Positions 27,552 through 36,749 of a DNA stretch of 64,000 bases are shown here, piece by piece. Numbering within the stretch: position 1 is the stretch's first letter; each line of letters begins with the position of its first letter. Origin of the DNA: an uncultured Devosia sp. Its GTDB lineage: Bacteria; Pseudomonadota; Alphaproteobacteria; Rhizobiales; Devosiaceae. Both the position numbers and the translations under genes were made by a program. The stretch spans positions 52,035 through 116,034 of the forward strand of contig NZ_CAMLHM010000005.1 in the NCBI RefSeq assembly GCF_946479885.1, given 5' to 3'. The notes under the pieces were generated by a model. That model had not been told where the DNA came from. It ran no database searches and was given only the letters and a program-made list of their open reading frames with translations.

Positions 27552-28073
27552 ATGGACCAGACCTATCAAAACGACCGCCCTGCCCTGCCCGACCCGACCA
27601 CGGCGCCCGAGCTGTTCGAGGGTGTGCTGACGCGCCGAGTCATCGCCTTCTTCATCGACCTGATCGTGATGGGCGCGATGATCCTCGCCTTTGCCTTTGT
27701 GGGGCTGATCGCTGGCTTTCTGACATTCGGGCTCGCCTGGCTGGCGCTGGTCTTCGTCGTTCCGGCAACACTGGTGCTGTACTATGGAGCCACGCTTGGC
27801 TCGCCCAAGCGGGCCACAATCGGCATGCAGATGATGGACATCGTGCTAACGCCGACTCGGGGCCAACCGCTCGATGGCTGGATGGCGATCATTCACGCAG
27901 CGGTGTTCTGGCTGACGACCTGGATCTCCTGGCCCCTGTCGCTGCTGTTCGCGCTGTTCACGCCGCGTCGGCAGATGATTCACGACCTGGTGACCGGCAC
28001 GCTGATGGTCCGTCGCTCGCCCATGGTGCGTCATTGGCGCGCCCACGCAGCGCAAAGCAGCGCCGCATATTGA
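27552..28073 (+). CDS. RDD-family membrane protein
   Basis: This 173-residue protein carries one RDD domain: LTRRVIAFFIDLIVMGAMIL near residue 27 (the R and D of the name), a second helix GLAWLALVFVVPATLVLYY and LGSPKRATIGMQMMDIVLT. The last segment is RRQMIHDLVTGTLMVRR, with the final conserved aspartate. RDD proteins have been proposed as sodium or small-molecule transporters, but roles are mostly unproven. The ATG at 27552 follows an alternative TTG at 27546. It stands between hemB and bpt, on the same strand as both. Confidence 0.88.
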   Translation: MDQTYQNDRPALPDPTTAPELFEGVLTRRVIAFFIDLIVMGAMILAFAFVGLIAGFLTFGLAWLALVFVVPATLVLYYGATLGSPKRATIGMQMMDIVLTPTRGQPLDGWMAIIHAAVFWLTTWISWPLSLLFALFTPRRQMIHDLVTGTLMVRRSPMVRHWRAHAAQSSAAY

Positions 28074-28132
28074 ATCGTTGCCGGGTTTAAGGCGCAGGAG
28101 TACATTCTTCGGATTGTACCCAAGGGTCTTTG

Positions 28133-28861
28133 ATGACCGATCAGACGCCGGAAACAACCCAGCTCTTCCTGACCGCGGCCATGCCGTGTCCTTACCTGCC
28201 CGGCAAGCAGGAGCGAAAGCTGTTCACGCACCTGACGGGGCGGCGGGCGTCGAGCCTGCACCACCTGCTCAGCGAGAACGGCTTCCGGCGCAGCCAGAAC
28301 CTGATCTATCGCCCCGCCTGCGAGGGCTGCAATGCCTGCCAGTCGGTGCGCATCGTCGCCAATGACTTCGCGGCGTCGGGCCGATTCCGCCGCGTGCTCA
28401 AGCACAATGACGACCTTTCGGTCGAGGTACGGCCGACCGCGGCGACCAGCGAACAATACGAACTGTTCAAACGCTACCTGGAATTGCGGCATGCCGGCGG
28501 CGGCATGAACCAGATGAGCTTTGTCGACTATGAATATATGGTCGAGGACACGCCGGTGCAGTCCGTGTTGGTCGAGTATCGCCTGCGCGACCACCCCGAC
28601 CAGACGCTGGTGGCGGTCGCACTGACCGACGTCATGCCCGATGGGCTTTCCATGGTCTATTCGTTCTACGACCCGGACCTGGCGCCGCGGAGCCTGGGGA
28701 CCTACCTGATCCTCGATCACATCGCCCAGGTTCGCTCGGCTCGCTTGCGCTACGTCTATCTCGGCTATTGGGTCAAGGACTCTCCGAAAATGGCCTACAA
28801 GGCCCAGTTCCGACCGCTTGAGGTCCAGAAGGGCACTTTGGGCTGGTGCCCGCTCGATTGA
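28133..28861 (+). CDS. bpt: Aspartate/glutamate leucyltransferase (Bpt/ATE-like)
   Basis: This enzyme attaches leucine from Leu-tRNA to N-terminal Asp or Glu of proteins, marking them for ClpS/ClpAP degradation under the N-end rule. The 242-residue protein shows the N-terminal cysteine cluster in MPCPYLPGKQERKLF, the CEGCNACQSVRI motif and LGTYLILDHIAQ / YLGYWVKDSPKMAYK in the GNAT-like part. The length and PCPYLPG start match the bacterial Bpt branch rather than eukaryotic ATE1. AAGGG precedes the ATG at 28133. A TTG codon directly before it is less likely as start. Confidence 0.93.
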   Translation: MTDQTPETTQLFLTAAMPCPYLPGKQERKLFTHLTGRRASSLHHLLSENGFRRSQNLIYRPACEGCNACQSVRIVANDFAASGRFRRVLKHNDDLSVEVRPTAATSEQYELFKRYLELRHAGGGMNQMSFVDYEYMVEDTPVQSVLVEYRLRDHPDQTLVAVALTDVMPDGLSMVYSFYDPDLAPRSLGTYLILDHIAQVRSARLRYVYLGYWVKDSPKMAYKAQFRPLEVQKGTLGWCPLD

Positions 28862-29011
28862 CATAGCCAGACTATCGCCAAACTGAATTGTCGATGACGC
28901 TCGTCGTCAGCAATTGTTCAGCCGCTCACTGGCACTGGTCAGCGTGGGCGGCTGTGGACCGATGGGAACCGGGACGCCCTTATTTCCATCCTTTGTCCAT
29001 GGAGAACTTCG

Positions 29012-30037
29012 TTGAAGATCCAGAGCATCTATCTTGCGTCCCTCCTCGTCGCTGCCCTGCCGGCAACCGCCTTTGCCCAGGCCGCTGTGCCGGCCAATAT
29101 CGACTTCTCCGCCTCGGCCACCATGCCCTCGCTCAAGGATCCGTCTCGCAAGGACGTCTTTGCGGTAAGCATCGGCGATGCGCAGGTGAAGACGCAGCTC
29201 GAGCTGACCTGTTCGGCTGGCTACACTCAGTTCCTGGTGGTTCGCTCGGACAAGGCATGCGCCGTTTCCGGCAATGGCTCGATCGTCAATCCGTCCAACC
29301 AGTCGCTGCTGCCGCGCACCCAGTATTCGGGCGGCTACACCGTCAATGCCGATGGCTATACCGACGGCTCGGGCCTGGCGGTGAACTACCTGGCGCTGGG
29401 CAAGGTGGCGCCATCGGCCGGGGCTTTCGCCGGTTCGATGAACCTCAAGCCTGAAGTCACCTCCAGCGGCGCCTCGGCGCTCAAGGATTCCATCATGGCC
29501 AATCTCGGCCAGAACTCGGGTGGCGGCGTGATCGACGATCGCGTCGATACGGTTGACCTCACGCGGCTCTACATTCCCTCGGCAGGCCTGCCGTCCGATG
29601 CCGGCTGCACCTGGTCGGGCAATATGGTGTTCGCCTACCAGACCGAAAGCTGGTTCCTCGACCTCAAGGCCAACTGCGCCGACAAGGAATATGTGCTCAA
29701 GGGCAACATGCCCTGGACCGACACGCCCGGCGTGGACGCGCAGACGCAGTATGACCTGACGCTGACCCTGCCTTCGGCCGGCGCCACCAGCGACGATGCA
29801 CTGTTCATGACGGGCGACGCCAATAGCGATCTGTTCGCGGCTGCCGACGGCATCACGGCGCAGATCATCATGAAGGAATCCAAGATCGTCACCGTCGACA
29901 TCGACGGCACGCCCACCGAAACCCCATCGCAGGTCGATGCCTCGGGCCAGTTCGTGGGCACCAATGTGCCGGTCGAAGTGGTGCGCTCGCTGGCGACGCT
30001 GTTCGGGCTGCTGTCGTCCAACCTGTTCGGCGCCTAA
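29012..30037 (+). CDS. Exported protein of unknown function
   Basis: This 341-residue protein has a clear signal peptide (MKIQSIYLASLLVAALPATA, cleaved after FAQA). It has four cysteines, two in LELTCSAGYTQFLVVRSDKAC and two near DAGCTWSGNMVF and LKANCADKEYV, which could form disulfides in the periplasm. The rest is rich in beta-strand-like stretches with D and G and ends with a short hydrophobic LATLFGLLSSNLFG. No catalytic motif or known family is evident. Translation starts at TTG (29012) with GGAG eight bases upstream. A terminator follows. Confidence 0.7.
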   Translation: MKIQSIYLASLLVAALPATAFAQAAVPANIDFSASATMPSLKDPSRKDVFAVSIGDAQVKTQLELTCSAGYTQFLVVRSDKACAVSGNGSIVNPSNQSLLPRTQYSGGYTVNADGYTDGSGLAVNYLALGKVAPSAGAFAGSMNLKPEVTSSGASALKDSIMANLGQNSGGGVIDDRVDTVDLTRLYIPSAGLPSDAGCTWSGNMVFAYQTESWFLDLKANCADKEYVLKGNMPWTDTPGVDAQTQYDLTLTLPSAGATSDDALFMTGDANSDLFAAADGITAQIIMKESKIVTVDIDGTPTETPSQVDASGQFVGTNVPVEVVRSLATLFGLLSSNLFGA

Positions 30038-30056
30038 GCTGCCGATAGCCTTGCGG

Positions 30057-30085
30057 AAAGGGGCGGCCTTGGGTCGCCCTTTTTC
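30057..30085 (+). terminator. Intrinsic terminator after the exported protein gene
   Basis: AAAGGGGCG pairs with CGCCCTTTT with one mismatch around GCCTTGGGT, ending in a run of T, about 20 bases after the stop at 30037. The next gene on this strand starts at 30158 with its own region. Confidence 0.8.
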
Positions 30086-30157
30086 GTTGCCGCAGCCTTG
30101 CTCGCGCCATATGTCTCGGCGACATCGCCTGCCACCCTCCCGCCGCCGGACCCCGCC

Positions 30158-31147
30158 ATGTCTCTGATTGTGAAGCTGATCCGGCTCGGGCTGGTACTGG
30201 GGGCGCTTGGCGTGGCGGGCCTCGTCATCCTGGCGCTGTTCGGCTTTGCCGTGCCCGAACTCGACCTGCTCAACCATGCCCAGATCGTGCTGCTGCCAGG
30301 CACGATGATCGGGCTGCTGATCGTGGTGCTGCTGCTGCGGGGCATGCTCCGCAGCGTGGCGGTGATCGTCGTGGTGGTGGGCATCGCGGCCTCGGCCAAC
30401 GTAATGCTGCCCGAGATCGTCGGATCGATGCGCCCGCGGCCGGCGGCGCCCGCCGATGGCACCATCACCATGATGACGCATAACCTGTTCGGCATGAACT
30501 ACGAGATGGAGAAGGTCACCGCAGCAATCCTGGCCGAGGACCCCGACATCATCGTGTTGCAGGAGTATTTTGGCGAGCAGGCGACGGATCTGCATCCGCT
30601 GCTGCTGGCGAAGTACCCGTTCTTCGTGCGCTGCCGTGGCGGCAAGCGGGCCAATCTGGGGCTTTATGCACGTATCCCGTTCGAGCAGGTGGAAGACGGC
30701 GCCTGCCCCAACAACGCTTATGGCACGACGCGGACGGCCCATATCCTCGCTCGCTTCCAGACCGAGGACGGAAAGCCGTTCTCGGTTATCACCACCCATA
30801 TGGACTGGCCAGTCCCGGTTACCCGTCAGCGCGAGCAGCTTACGGCATTGTCGGAGGTCGTGGATAAGATCGACGGACCGATGATCCTGGCCGGGGATTT
30901 CAATTCGACGCCCTGGTCCTATGCGCTACGCGATTTCGTGGCACGGAACGGGCTGGTGCGCGAAACGATGAATCTGCTGACGTTTCCGATGAGCTGGCAC
31001 TATTTCGGGGCCTGGCGGGACACGCTGCCGTTCCTGCCGCTCGATCACGTGATGACCCGTGGTGGGATCGTTGTACACGAGATCCATACCGGGCGCCCTA
31101 CGGCGAGCGATCATCTGCCGGTGGTGCTCACGTTCTCGGTGGAGTGA
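30158..31147 (+). CDS. Membrane-anchored endonuclease/exonuclease/phosphatase-family protein
   Basis: This 329-residue protein has three N-terminal membrane helices (VKLIRLGLVLGALGVAGLVI, AQIVLLPGTMIGLLIVVLLL and AVIVVVVGIAASANVML) and then an EEP domain facing the periplasm by prediction. The catalytic residues are visible: N in MMTHNLFG, E in IVLQEYF, H in TTHMDWP, D and N in ILAGDFNSTPWS, and D/H in TASDHLPVVL. Substrates of the family range from nucleic acids to phospholipids. The anchored form suggests a phosphodiester outside the cytoplasm. I use the ATG at 30158; an upstream frame begins 20 residues earlier without a site. Confidence 0.85.
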   Translation: MSLIVKLIRLGLVLGALGVAGLVILALFGFAVPELDLLNHAQIVLLPGTMIGLLIVVLLLRGMLRSVAVIVVVVGIAASANVMLPEIVGSMRPRPAAPADGTITMMTHNLFGMNYEMEKVTAAILAEDPDIIVLQEYFGEQATDLHPLLLAKYPFFVRCRGGKRANLGLYARIPFEQVEDGACPNNAYGTTRTAHILARFQTEDGKPFSVITTHMDWPVPVTRQREQLTALSEVVDKIDGPMILAGDFNSTPWSYALRDFVARNGLVRETMNLLTFPMSWHYFGAWRDTLPFLPLDHVMTRGGIVVHEIHTGRPTASDHLPVVLTFSVE

Positions 31148-31179
31148 CGATATCGGGCCAGGCCCTCAGACTCTCCTCC

Positions 31180-31274
31180 CCACCGCGTTCCCTCGGACTT
31201 GATCCGAGGGCCATTGATCGCTTGTGCCGGGGCTGAGAGTGGCCCTCGGGTCAAGCCCGAGGGAACGCCGGTGG
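31180..31274. repeat. Dispersed palindromic element, family A, copy 1
   Basis: A 95-base element has ends that are inverted copies of about 34 bases: left CCACCGCGTTCCCTCGGACT, then TGATCCGAGGGCCA; right end the inverse with two mismatches and one indel. Each end is also a palindrome (CCCTCGG / CCGAGGG). The 26-base middle is unrelated to copy 2. It lies between two convergent genes. Copy 2 is at 41932-42027. No protein is encoded. Confidence 0.85.
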
Positions 31275-31300
31275 ATGGGATGAACCATGCCGGCTCGGCT

Positions 31301-31615
31301 CTACGCCCCCACTTCCATGTCGAACACGATCAGCCCGTCGGTTCCGCCTTCGAGGGCGGCGACGAGTTTGCTGCCGGCAGCCTGGTGGGCGGGGTGCGGC
31401 AGGTAACGGTCGCGGGCGCCCTGGTCGACGAAGTCCATGATGAAGCCGTTGTCGAAGCCCTGCCCGAGGCCCTCGGGGGAGACATTGGGGCCGAAATCGG
31501 CAGAGAGCAGGCCGTCGATCTGCCCGACCAGCGCAGCGAGGCCGGCATAGATTTCGGCCCGCTCGTCGGCGCTGACGCCGCTGCGGAATTTGAAGAAGAC
31601 GCAGTGGCGGATCAT
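31301..31615 (-). CDS. Dabb (stress-responsive alpha/beta barrel) family protein
   Basis: This 104-residue cytoplasmic protein shows the Dabb pattern: MIRHCVFFKFRSGVSADER as first strand and helix, DFGPNVSPEGLGQGFDNGF in the middle and RDRYLPHPAHQ with the conserved H-P-H segment. The ATG at 31615 fits the standard MIRHCVFFK start; a frame four residues longer exists. Dabb proteins form dimers. Their function is mostly unknown, and some act in terpene or polyketide chemistry. No neighbour suggests such a pathway here. It ends next to repeat family A and is convergent with the EEP gene. Confidence 0.85.
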   Translation of the reverse strand: MIRHCVFFKFRSGVSADERAEIYAGLAALVGQIDGLLSADFGPNVSPEGLGQGFDNGFIMDFVDQGARDRYLPHPAHQAAGSKLVAALEGGTDGLIVFDMEVGA

Positions 31616-31666
31616 TTCTTGCTCCACTTTCTTCCTTCTCCCCTTGAGGGAGCGGGAAAGGCCAGC

Positions 31667-33937
31667 TTAGCCTACGAACCGGTTGTTTCTTGGGAAGCCG
31701 TTGGGGGGCTGGCGGCCTGATGTGGCGCGGTCGCCCAGCCAGTCGGTCAGCTCCTCGGTGGGCTTGGTGTAGGTGCGGCCCGAACTGTCCTGCCAGGTCA
31801 GGCCATCGGCCGCCCAGAAGGTCTTGAGGTCGGAAATGCCACCATCCTTGTAGCGCTGCAGGCGCACGCCCTTGCCGCGGCCCATTTCGGCGAGCTGCGC
31901 GAGCGGGAAAACGAGCAGTTTGCGGTTCTGGCCGATGACGGCGACGCGGTCGCCGGCCACCGGCACCAAGAGGGCCGCTTCGTCAGGCGCACCGACATTG
32001 AGGATCTGCTTGCCCTTGCGGGTATTGGCGATCATCTCGTCCTCGCCGACGATGAAGCCATAGCCAGATACCGAAGCGATGATGCGCTTCTGGCCGGGCT
32101 TATAGACGAAGATATCGACGATATCCTGGCCCTCTTCGATATCGACCATGATGCGGACCGGCTCGCCCTGACCGCGCCCGCCGGGCAACTTGTCGCCGGC
32201 CAGCGTATAGACCTTGCCGCCGGTGGTCAGCATCAGGAGCTTGTCGGTGGTTTCGCACTTGATCGAAAGCTTGAGGCGATCGCCGGCCTTGTAGCCGCGT
32301 TCATCGTTCACATCGGTAGCGTGGCCGCGCGGGGCGCGTATCCAGCCCTTTTCGGAGAGAATGACAGTGATCGGCTCGCGCTCGATGAAGGCTTCTGTGA
32401 CCTCATCGGCATTAGCTGTTGGGGTATCGCCCAGGACGGTGCGGCGTGCGCCGAGCGGGTGAGGCGTGCCATCCGGGTTGGTCAGCGGATAGGTCTTCTT
32501 GAGGGCCTCGATTTCCTTGCTGATATTGCCCCACTGGCGCTTGTCGGAGGCGAGCAGCGCTTCGAGATGACCCTGCTCTTCGGTGAGATCGGCATGCTCC
32601 TTGCGCAGCTCGATTTCCTCGAGCTTGCGCAGCGAGCGCAGGCGCATGTTGAGGATGGCTTCGGCCTGCACGTCTGACAGTTCGAAGGTGCTCATCAGCG
32701 ATGCCTTGGCATCATCCTCCTCGCGGATGATGCGGATCACCTCGTCAAGGTTGAGATAGGCGATGATGTAGCCGGCCAGCACTTCGAGCCGGTGGGCGAT
32801 CTGCTCGAGCCGATGGGTGGAGCGGCGGACCAGAACTTCCTTGCGATGCTCGAGCCAGGCCTTGAGGGCCTGGGCCAGGCTCATGACCTTGGGCACGGCG
32901 CCCTTGTCGAGCACGTTGAGGTTGAGCGGGAAGCGCGTTTCGAGATCGGTGGTCTTGAACAGCTGCTCCATCAGGATGACAGCGTCGACGGTGCGGGCGC
33001 GCGGCTCGAGCACCAGGCGGATGTCGTCGGAGCTCTCGTCGCGCACGTCCTTGAGCAAGGGCAGCTTCTTGGCCAGCAGCAGCTCGGCGATCTTTTCGAC
33101 CAGTCGCGACTTCTGGATGCCATAGGGAATTTCGGTGACGACGATGAGATAGACGCCGCGGCCGGTTTCCTCGATTTCCCACTTGGCGCGCAGACGGAAC
33201 GAGCCGCGGCCGGTGGCGTAGGAATTGGCGATAGAGGACTGGGATTCGACCAGGATGCCGCCGGTGGGGAAGTCGGGGCCCTTCACGAACTGAGTCAGGT
33301 CGTGGGCGGAAGCATCTGGATTGACATTGATAAGGTGGAGCGCGGCATCGCACAGCTCGGCGACATTGTGTGGCGGGATGGAGGTGGCCATGCCAACGGC
33401 GATGCCGGTCGAGCCGTTGGCCAGGAGGTTGGGGAAGTTGGACGGCAGGACCACCGGCTCTTCGTCTTCGCCGTCATAGGTCGGCTTGAAGTCGATGGCG
33501 TTCTCGTTGATGCCTTCGAGCAGGCGCATGGCCACGTCGGTCATGCGGCTTTCGGTGTAGCGCATGGCGGCGGCGTTATCGCCGTCGATATTGCCGAAAT
33601 TGCCCTGGCCATCGACCAGCGGGTAGCGCAGGGCAAAATCCTGCGCCATGCGAACCAGCGCGTCATAGATCGACTGGTCGCCGTGCGGGTGGAACTTACC
33701 GATGACGTCGCCGACGATACGGGCGGACTTCTTGTAGCCCTCGTTCGGCGCCAGCTTGAGCAGTCGCATGGCATGGATGATGCGGCGATGCACGGGCTTG
33801 AGCCCGTCACGGGCGTCAGGCAGCGCGCGCTGAGTGATGGTGGAGAGGGCGTAGGAGAGGTACCGCTCCTCAAGGGCCTGCTTGAGATCGACGACGCGCT
33901 GGTCGTCGGCAGGCGGGAGGGTATCGCTATCAGACAT
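31667..33937 (-). CDS. parC: DNA topoisomerase IV subunit A
   Basis: ParC is the DNA-breaking subunit of topoisomerase IV, which unlinks daughter chromosomes. The 756-residue protein has the catalytic tyrosine Y127 in AAAMRYTES. The tail holds beta-pinwheel repeats such as [20 protein letters not shown] and [17 protein letters not shown]. The quinolone region reads [15 protein letters not shown], with Q where E. coli has Ser80 and D where it has Glu84. GyrA was considered, but the short C-terminal domain and the alphaproteobacterial neighbourhood favour ParC. It stands alone between the Dabb gene and recO. Confidence 0.94.
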   Translation of the reverse strand: MSDSDTLPPADDQRVVDLKQALEERYLSYALSTITQRALPDARDGLKPVHRRIIHAMRLLKLAPNEGYKKSARIVGDVIGKFHPHGDQSIYDALVRMAQDFALRYPLVDGQGNFGNIDGDNAAAMRYTESRMTDVAMRLLEGINENAIDFKPTYDGEDEEPVVLPSNFPNLLANGSTGIAVGMATSIPPHNVAELCDAALHLINVNPDASAHDLTQFVKGPDFPTGGILVESQSSIANSYATGRGSFRLRAKWEIEETGRGVYLIVVTEIPYGIQKSRLVEKIAELLLAKKLPLLKDVRDESSDDIRLVLEPRARTVDAVILMEQLFKTTDLETRFPLNLNVLDKGAVPKVMSLAQALKAWLEHRKEVLVRRSTHRLEQIAHRLEVLAGYIIAYLNLDEVIRIIREEDDAKASLMSTFELSDVQAEAILNMRLRSLRKLEEIELRKEHADLTEEQGHLEALLASDKRQWGNISKEIEALKKTYPLTNPDGTPHPLGARRTVLGDTPTANADEVTEAFIEREPITVILSEKGWIRAPRGHATDVNDERGYKAGDRLKLSIKCETTDKLLMLTTGGKVYTLAGDKLPGGRGQGEPVRIMVDIEEGQDIVDIFVYKPGQKRIIASVSGYGFIVGEDEMIANTRKGKQILNVGAPDEAALLVPVAGDRVAVIGQNRKLLVFPLAQLAEMGRGKGVRLQRYKDGGISDLKTFWAADGLTWQDSSGRTYTKPTEELTDWLGDRATSGRQPPNGFPRNNRFVG

Positions 33938-34131
33938 CGGCGGGCATTCCGGGGGAACGAATCAGGAAAGCACTATAGCTGGTGAGGGGCAGGATTGGGC
34001 GCAGACACGCGGTTTTGCACGGGTTTGGGCGTGCCGAAGCACCGCCTGGGATGCGGTTATCATGACTGTGCGGACCCCGGAGACGGCCTTCGCCCCTGAG
34101 TAACAAAACATGAGAGGGAAGCCGTCTCTGA

Positions 34132-34193
34132 CTGATGGAGCAGCTTGCGCCGGATGCCGGGCGTCAAACGTCCCTGCTTAGCTGCTCCATCAG
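34132..34193. repeat. Inverted repeat across the recO stop codon
   Basis: CTGATGGAGCAGCT (34132-34145) is inverted perfectly as AGCTGCTCCATCAG (34180-34193), with the recO stop at 34164-34166 in the loop. The right arm is coding. It may form a stem in the recO mRNA end, or reflect a short duplication of coding sequence into the downstream region. Confidence 0.6.
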
Positions 34194-34871
34194 CATTTCG
34201 CGGGTTGGCGACGGCTCGATCTGGCGGGGCCCCCAAACCTGAGCCTGGAGGAAGTGTCCGGTCAGCCGCAGGGCGTCGGCGATGTCGTGCGGGCCGGCAT
34301 TGCCGCGGGTGGTGAGGAAGCTGGGCAGCGGCAGCAGGCGATCGAGATAGGGCTGGGCAGCGGCGCGGGAGACGGCGCGGCCGGTCTTGGGGGAGACGTG
34401 TGTCAGATCGCCGGTGCTGCCCGTCACGGCGCAGGAGGTCAGATCGAGGCCGAAGCCAAGGTCTTCAAGCATGGCGAGTTCGAAGCGGGCGAGCTCGGCA
34501 CCATCGGGAGCGCTGTCGATGAGGCGCAGGGCCATGCCGAGCAGCCGATCATGCGGGTCGCGCTCGGGGAGGAGGCGCAGGTGGTCGCAGATAAGCTGGC
34601 TGAGATAGAGCCGGGTGCGATCCTCGATCAGGGCCGCGGCGCGGGCCTGCAGGAGCTCGACGGTGAACATGCCGAGCTGGTCTTCCAGACGCGCGCGCCA
34701 GGTGAGCTGGATGGTGTTGCCGGGCTGGAGCACGGCGGCGAGGCGGCGGGAGCGGCCGCCCCTGACAAGGCCGAGATGACGCCCGCGTCCGGCCACCATG
34801 GCCTCGGCGATGACCGAGGTCTCGCCGTGACGGCGGACGCCGATCAGGAGGGCTTCACCGGTCCATTCCAT
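34164..34871 (-). CDS. recO: DNA repair protein RecO
   Basis: RecO loads RecA onto SSB-coated single-stranded DNA with RecR. The 235-residue protein shows an OB-fold N-terminus (MEWTGEALLIGVRRHGETSV, then LVRGGRSRRLAAVLQPGN) and the helical part (LARFELAMLEDLGFGLDL). The start at 34871 shares one base with the stop of the upstream membrane protein gene (TGATG), so the two are coupled. The common cysteine zinc motif is reduced here to SCAVTGSTGDLTHVSPKTG, usual for alphaproteobacteria. It ends the lepB-rnc-era-(membrane protein)-recO run. Confidence 0.93.
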   Translation of the reverse strand: MEWTGEALLIGVRRHGETSVIAEAMVAGRGRHLGLVRGGRSRRLAAVLQPGNTIQLTWRARLEDQLGMFTVELLQARAAALIEDRTRLYLSQLICDHLRLLPERDPHDRLLGMALRLIDSAPDGAELARFELAMLEDLGFGLDLTSCAVTGSTGDLTHVSPKTGRAVSRAAAQPYLDRLLPLPSFLTTRGNAGPHDIADALRLTGHFLQAQVWGPRQIEPSPTREMLMEQLSRDV

Positions 34872-35842
34872 CAGGCAGGCCTGAGGGGACGCGATATCGC
34901 AATGGCGCAGACGGCAATTGCGAGGATGGCCACGCCAATCTGGGCGGCAAAATCGAATGCCGTCGTCCGCCCCATCAGGCTGATCAAGATGAACGAACCC
35001 CAGACATAGGTCAGCATCGTGCCGGCTGCGAGCGCACTGCCATGCAGCCGGGTCCAGCGGACGGATCTGGTCCAGCGCAGAATGCAAAAGGCGGCAATAG
35101 CCAGCGCGGCGAGCTTCAGCGCCACACCACTCCAGTCCTCGGGGGCGGCGAAGAAGGCGCTGGATAGGACCAATGCGCCAAGGCCAATAGCCAGCGGGTT
35201 CGGCACCCAGCCATCCCCCGATGCGACGCGGATGGAGGGCCAACGCAGCGCCAGGGCAATGAGAGCGACAACGGCGAGGGCAGAGACCGCAAGGTGGGGC
35301 CAGGGCGCGACAAAGTGCTGCGTGGTCTGAAACTCATCGAGATACAGGGCGAGGCCAAGCACAAACAGGATGGCTACGCCAACCAGACCCAAGCGCCCCA
35401 GCCACGGCGCAGTTGCCACGTCGCGGCGGCAGATCAATTCCACGAGCAGGATGGGCAGGCAGATGCTCCAGATGAAATGGCCGCCGACGAAGACCAGAGC
35501 GTAGTGTGGGCTGAAGCCGGGCAGGAAGAGCGCGCTGAAATCCACCCCTCCGAAGCGGGGATTGAACAGCGACATTTCGATGAGGGCCGGCTGCAGCAGA
35601 GAATAGGCAAGCGCCAATAGCGCGATTGAGGGCCAGCCCCCGGCGCGCCGGCCCAGCTCGCGGACCAACAGCGCGCCGGCGCCATACAGCGGCACGAGGA
35701 CAGGCAGAAGATAGAGCTCAGTGGCCGGGGAATTTCCCAGCACAAACTCGCCGACGAAGGGCGACAACAGCAGCAGGGTCAAAGCGGCCAACGACCGCTC
35801 GGTTTTGTGACTGGGCGGTCTGCTGTCTTCAGCTCTTCCCAT
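34871..35842 (-). CDS. Multi-helix membrane protein of unknown function between era and recO
   Basis: This 323-residue protein has about nine hydrophobic helices, among them LAALTLLLLSPFVGEFVLG, LLPVLVPLYGAGALLVRELG, LVFVGGHFIWSICLPILLVE and FILISLMGRTTAFDFAAQIG. Conserved-looking polar residues include VRELGRRAGG in loop 1 and NPRFGGVDFSALF. The start overlaps the end of era by 14 bases and the stop shares a base with recO, so it is translated with DNA-repair and GTPase genes. era and recO are often adjacent in Rhizobiales, so this looks like an insertion in the operon. I do not recognise the family. Confidence 0.8.
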   Translation of the reverse strand: MGRAEDSRPPSHKTERSLAALTLLLLSPFVGEFVLGNSPATELYLLPVLVPLYGAGALLVRELGRRAGGWPSIALLALAYSLLQPALIEMSLFNPRFGGVDFSALFLPGFSPHYALVFVGGHFIWSICLPILLVELICRRDVATAPWLGRLGLVGVAILFVLGLALYLDEFQTTQHFVAPWPHLAVSALAVVALIALALRWPSIRVASGDGWVPNPLAIGLGALVLSSAFFAAPEDWSGVALKLAALAIAAFCILRWTRSVRWTRLHGSALAAGTMLTYVWGSFILISLMGRTTAFDFAAQIGVAILAIAVCAIAISRPLRPA

Positions 35843-36749
35843 GCGGGTATTCCAGGCCCATTTCGCGGTAGCGTTCGGGGTCGTCGCCCCACTTTTCGCG
35901 GACCTTGACGAACAGGAAGAGGTGGATCGGCACCTCGTACATCGCCATCAGTTCCTTGCGCGATTCCGCGCCAATGGCCTTGATGGTCTGCCCGCCGGCG
36001 CCGAGCACAATCTTCTTGTGGCTCTCGCGGGAGAGATAGATCACCTGGTCGATCTTGTAGGAGCCGTCCTTCTGGATCTTGAAGCTCTCGGTTTCGACCG
36101 TGGAATTGTAGGGTATCTCGTCATGGACGCGCAGAAACAGCTTTTCGCGCGTGATCTCGGCGGCGGTGATGGCCATGGTGAGATCGGTGAGGTGATCCTC
36201 GGGGAAGTGCCAGGGGCCAGGCGGGATGTGCTTGATGCACCAGTCCATGAAATCGCTGACGCCATAGCCCTTGAGCGCCGAAATCATGAAGGTGGCTTCG
36301 AAGCGCAGCTTGGCGTTGATGGCCTCGGAGAGCTTGAGCAGATCCTCGTTCTTGATCGTGTCGATCTTGTTGAGGATCAGGATGCGCGGATGATTGATGT
36401 TTTCTAGGCCCTCGATCAGCTTTTCGAGGTCGGACGTCAGGCCGCGATCGACATCGACGATGAGGGCGACGATGTCGGCATCCCCTGCCCCGCCCCAGGC
36501 GCTATCGACCATGGCGCGGTCGAGCCGACGCTTTGGCGCGAAAATACCCGGCGTATCGATGAAGACCAGCTGCGCCTTGTCGGTCGTGACAACGCCCCGC
36601 ACCTGCGACCGCGTAGTCTGCGCCTTGTGGGTGACGATGGAGACCTTGGTGCCAACGAGCGAATTGAGCAAAGTCGACTTGCCGGCATTGGGCGCACCAA
36701 CCAGGGCAATGAAGCCACAGGCGGTGTCGACGGGTTGGAGATCGGTCAT
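35829..36749 (-). CDS. era: GTPase Era
   Basis: Era is a GTPase that binds the 3' end of 16S rRNA and supports 30S assembly. The 306-residue protein shows G1 GAPNAGKS (residues 18-25), G3 DTPGIF, G4 NKID and the C-terminal KH domain (ILGAGGQTIKAIGAESRKEL). The ATG at 36749 overlaps the rnc stop by four bases. An in-frame ATG at 36767 lies inside rnc. The rnc-era pair is the classic coupled arrangement. Confidence 0.97.
   Translation of the reverse strand: MTDLQPVDTACGFIALVGAPNAGKSTLLNSLVGTKVSIVTHKAQTTRSQVRGVVTTDKAQLVFIDTPGIFAPKRRLDRAMVDSAWGGAGDADIVALIVDVDRGLTSDLEKLIEGLENINHPRILILNKIDTIKNEDLLKLSEAINAKLRFEATFMISALKGYGVSDFMDWCIKHIPPGPWHFPEDHLTDLTMAITAAEITREKLFLRVHDEIPYNSTVETESFKIQKDGSYKIDQVIYLSRESHKKIVLGAGGQTIKAIGAESRKELMAMYEVPIHLFLFVKVREKWGDDPERYREMGLEYPHGKS

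Noticed and set aside
28907..30799. 630-residue open frame on the minus strand
   Set aside because: It lies opposite the exported protein and EEP genes, is extremely rich in R, G, H and Q and has no domain features; it is a high-GC antisense shadow.
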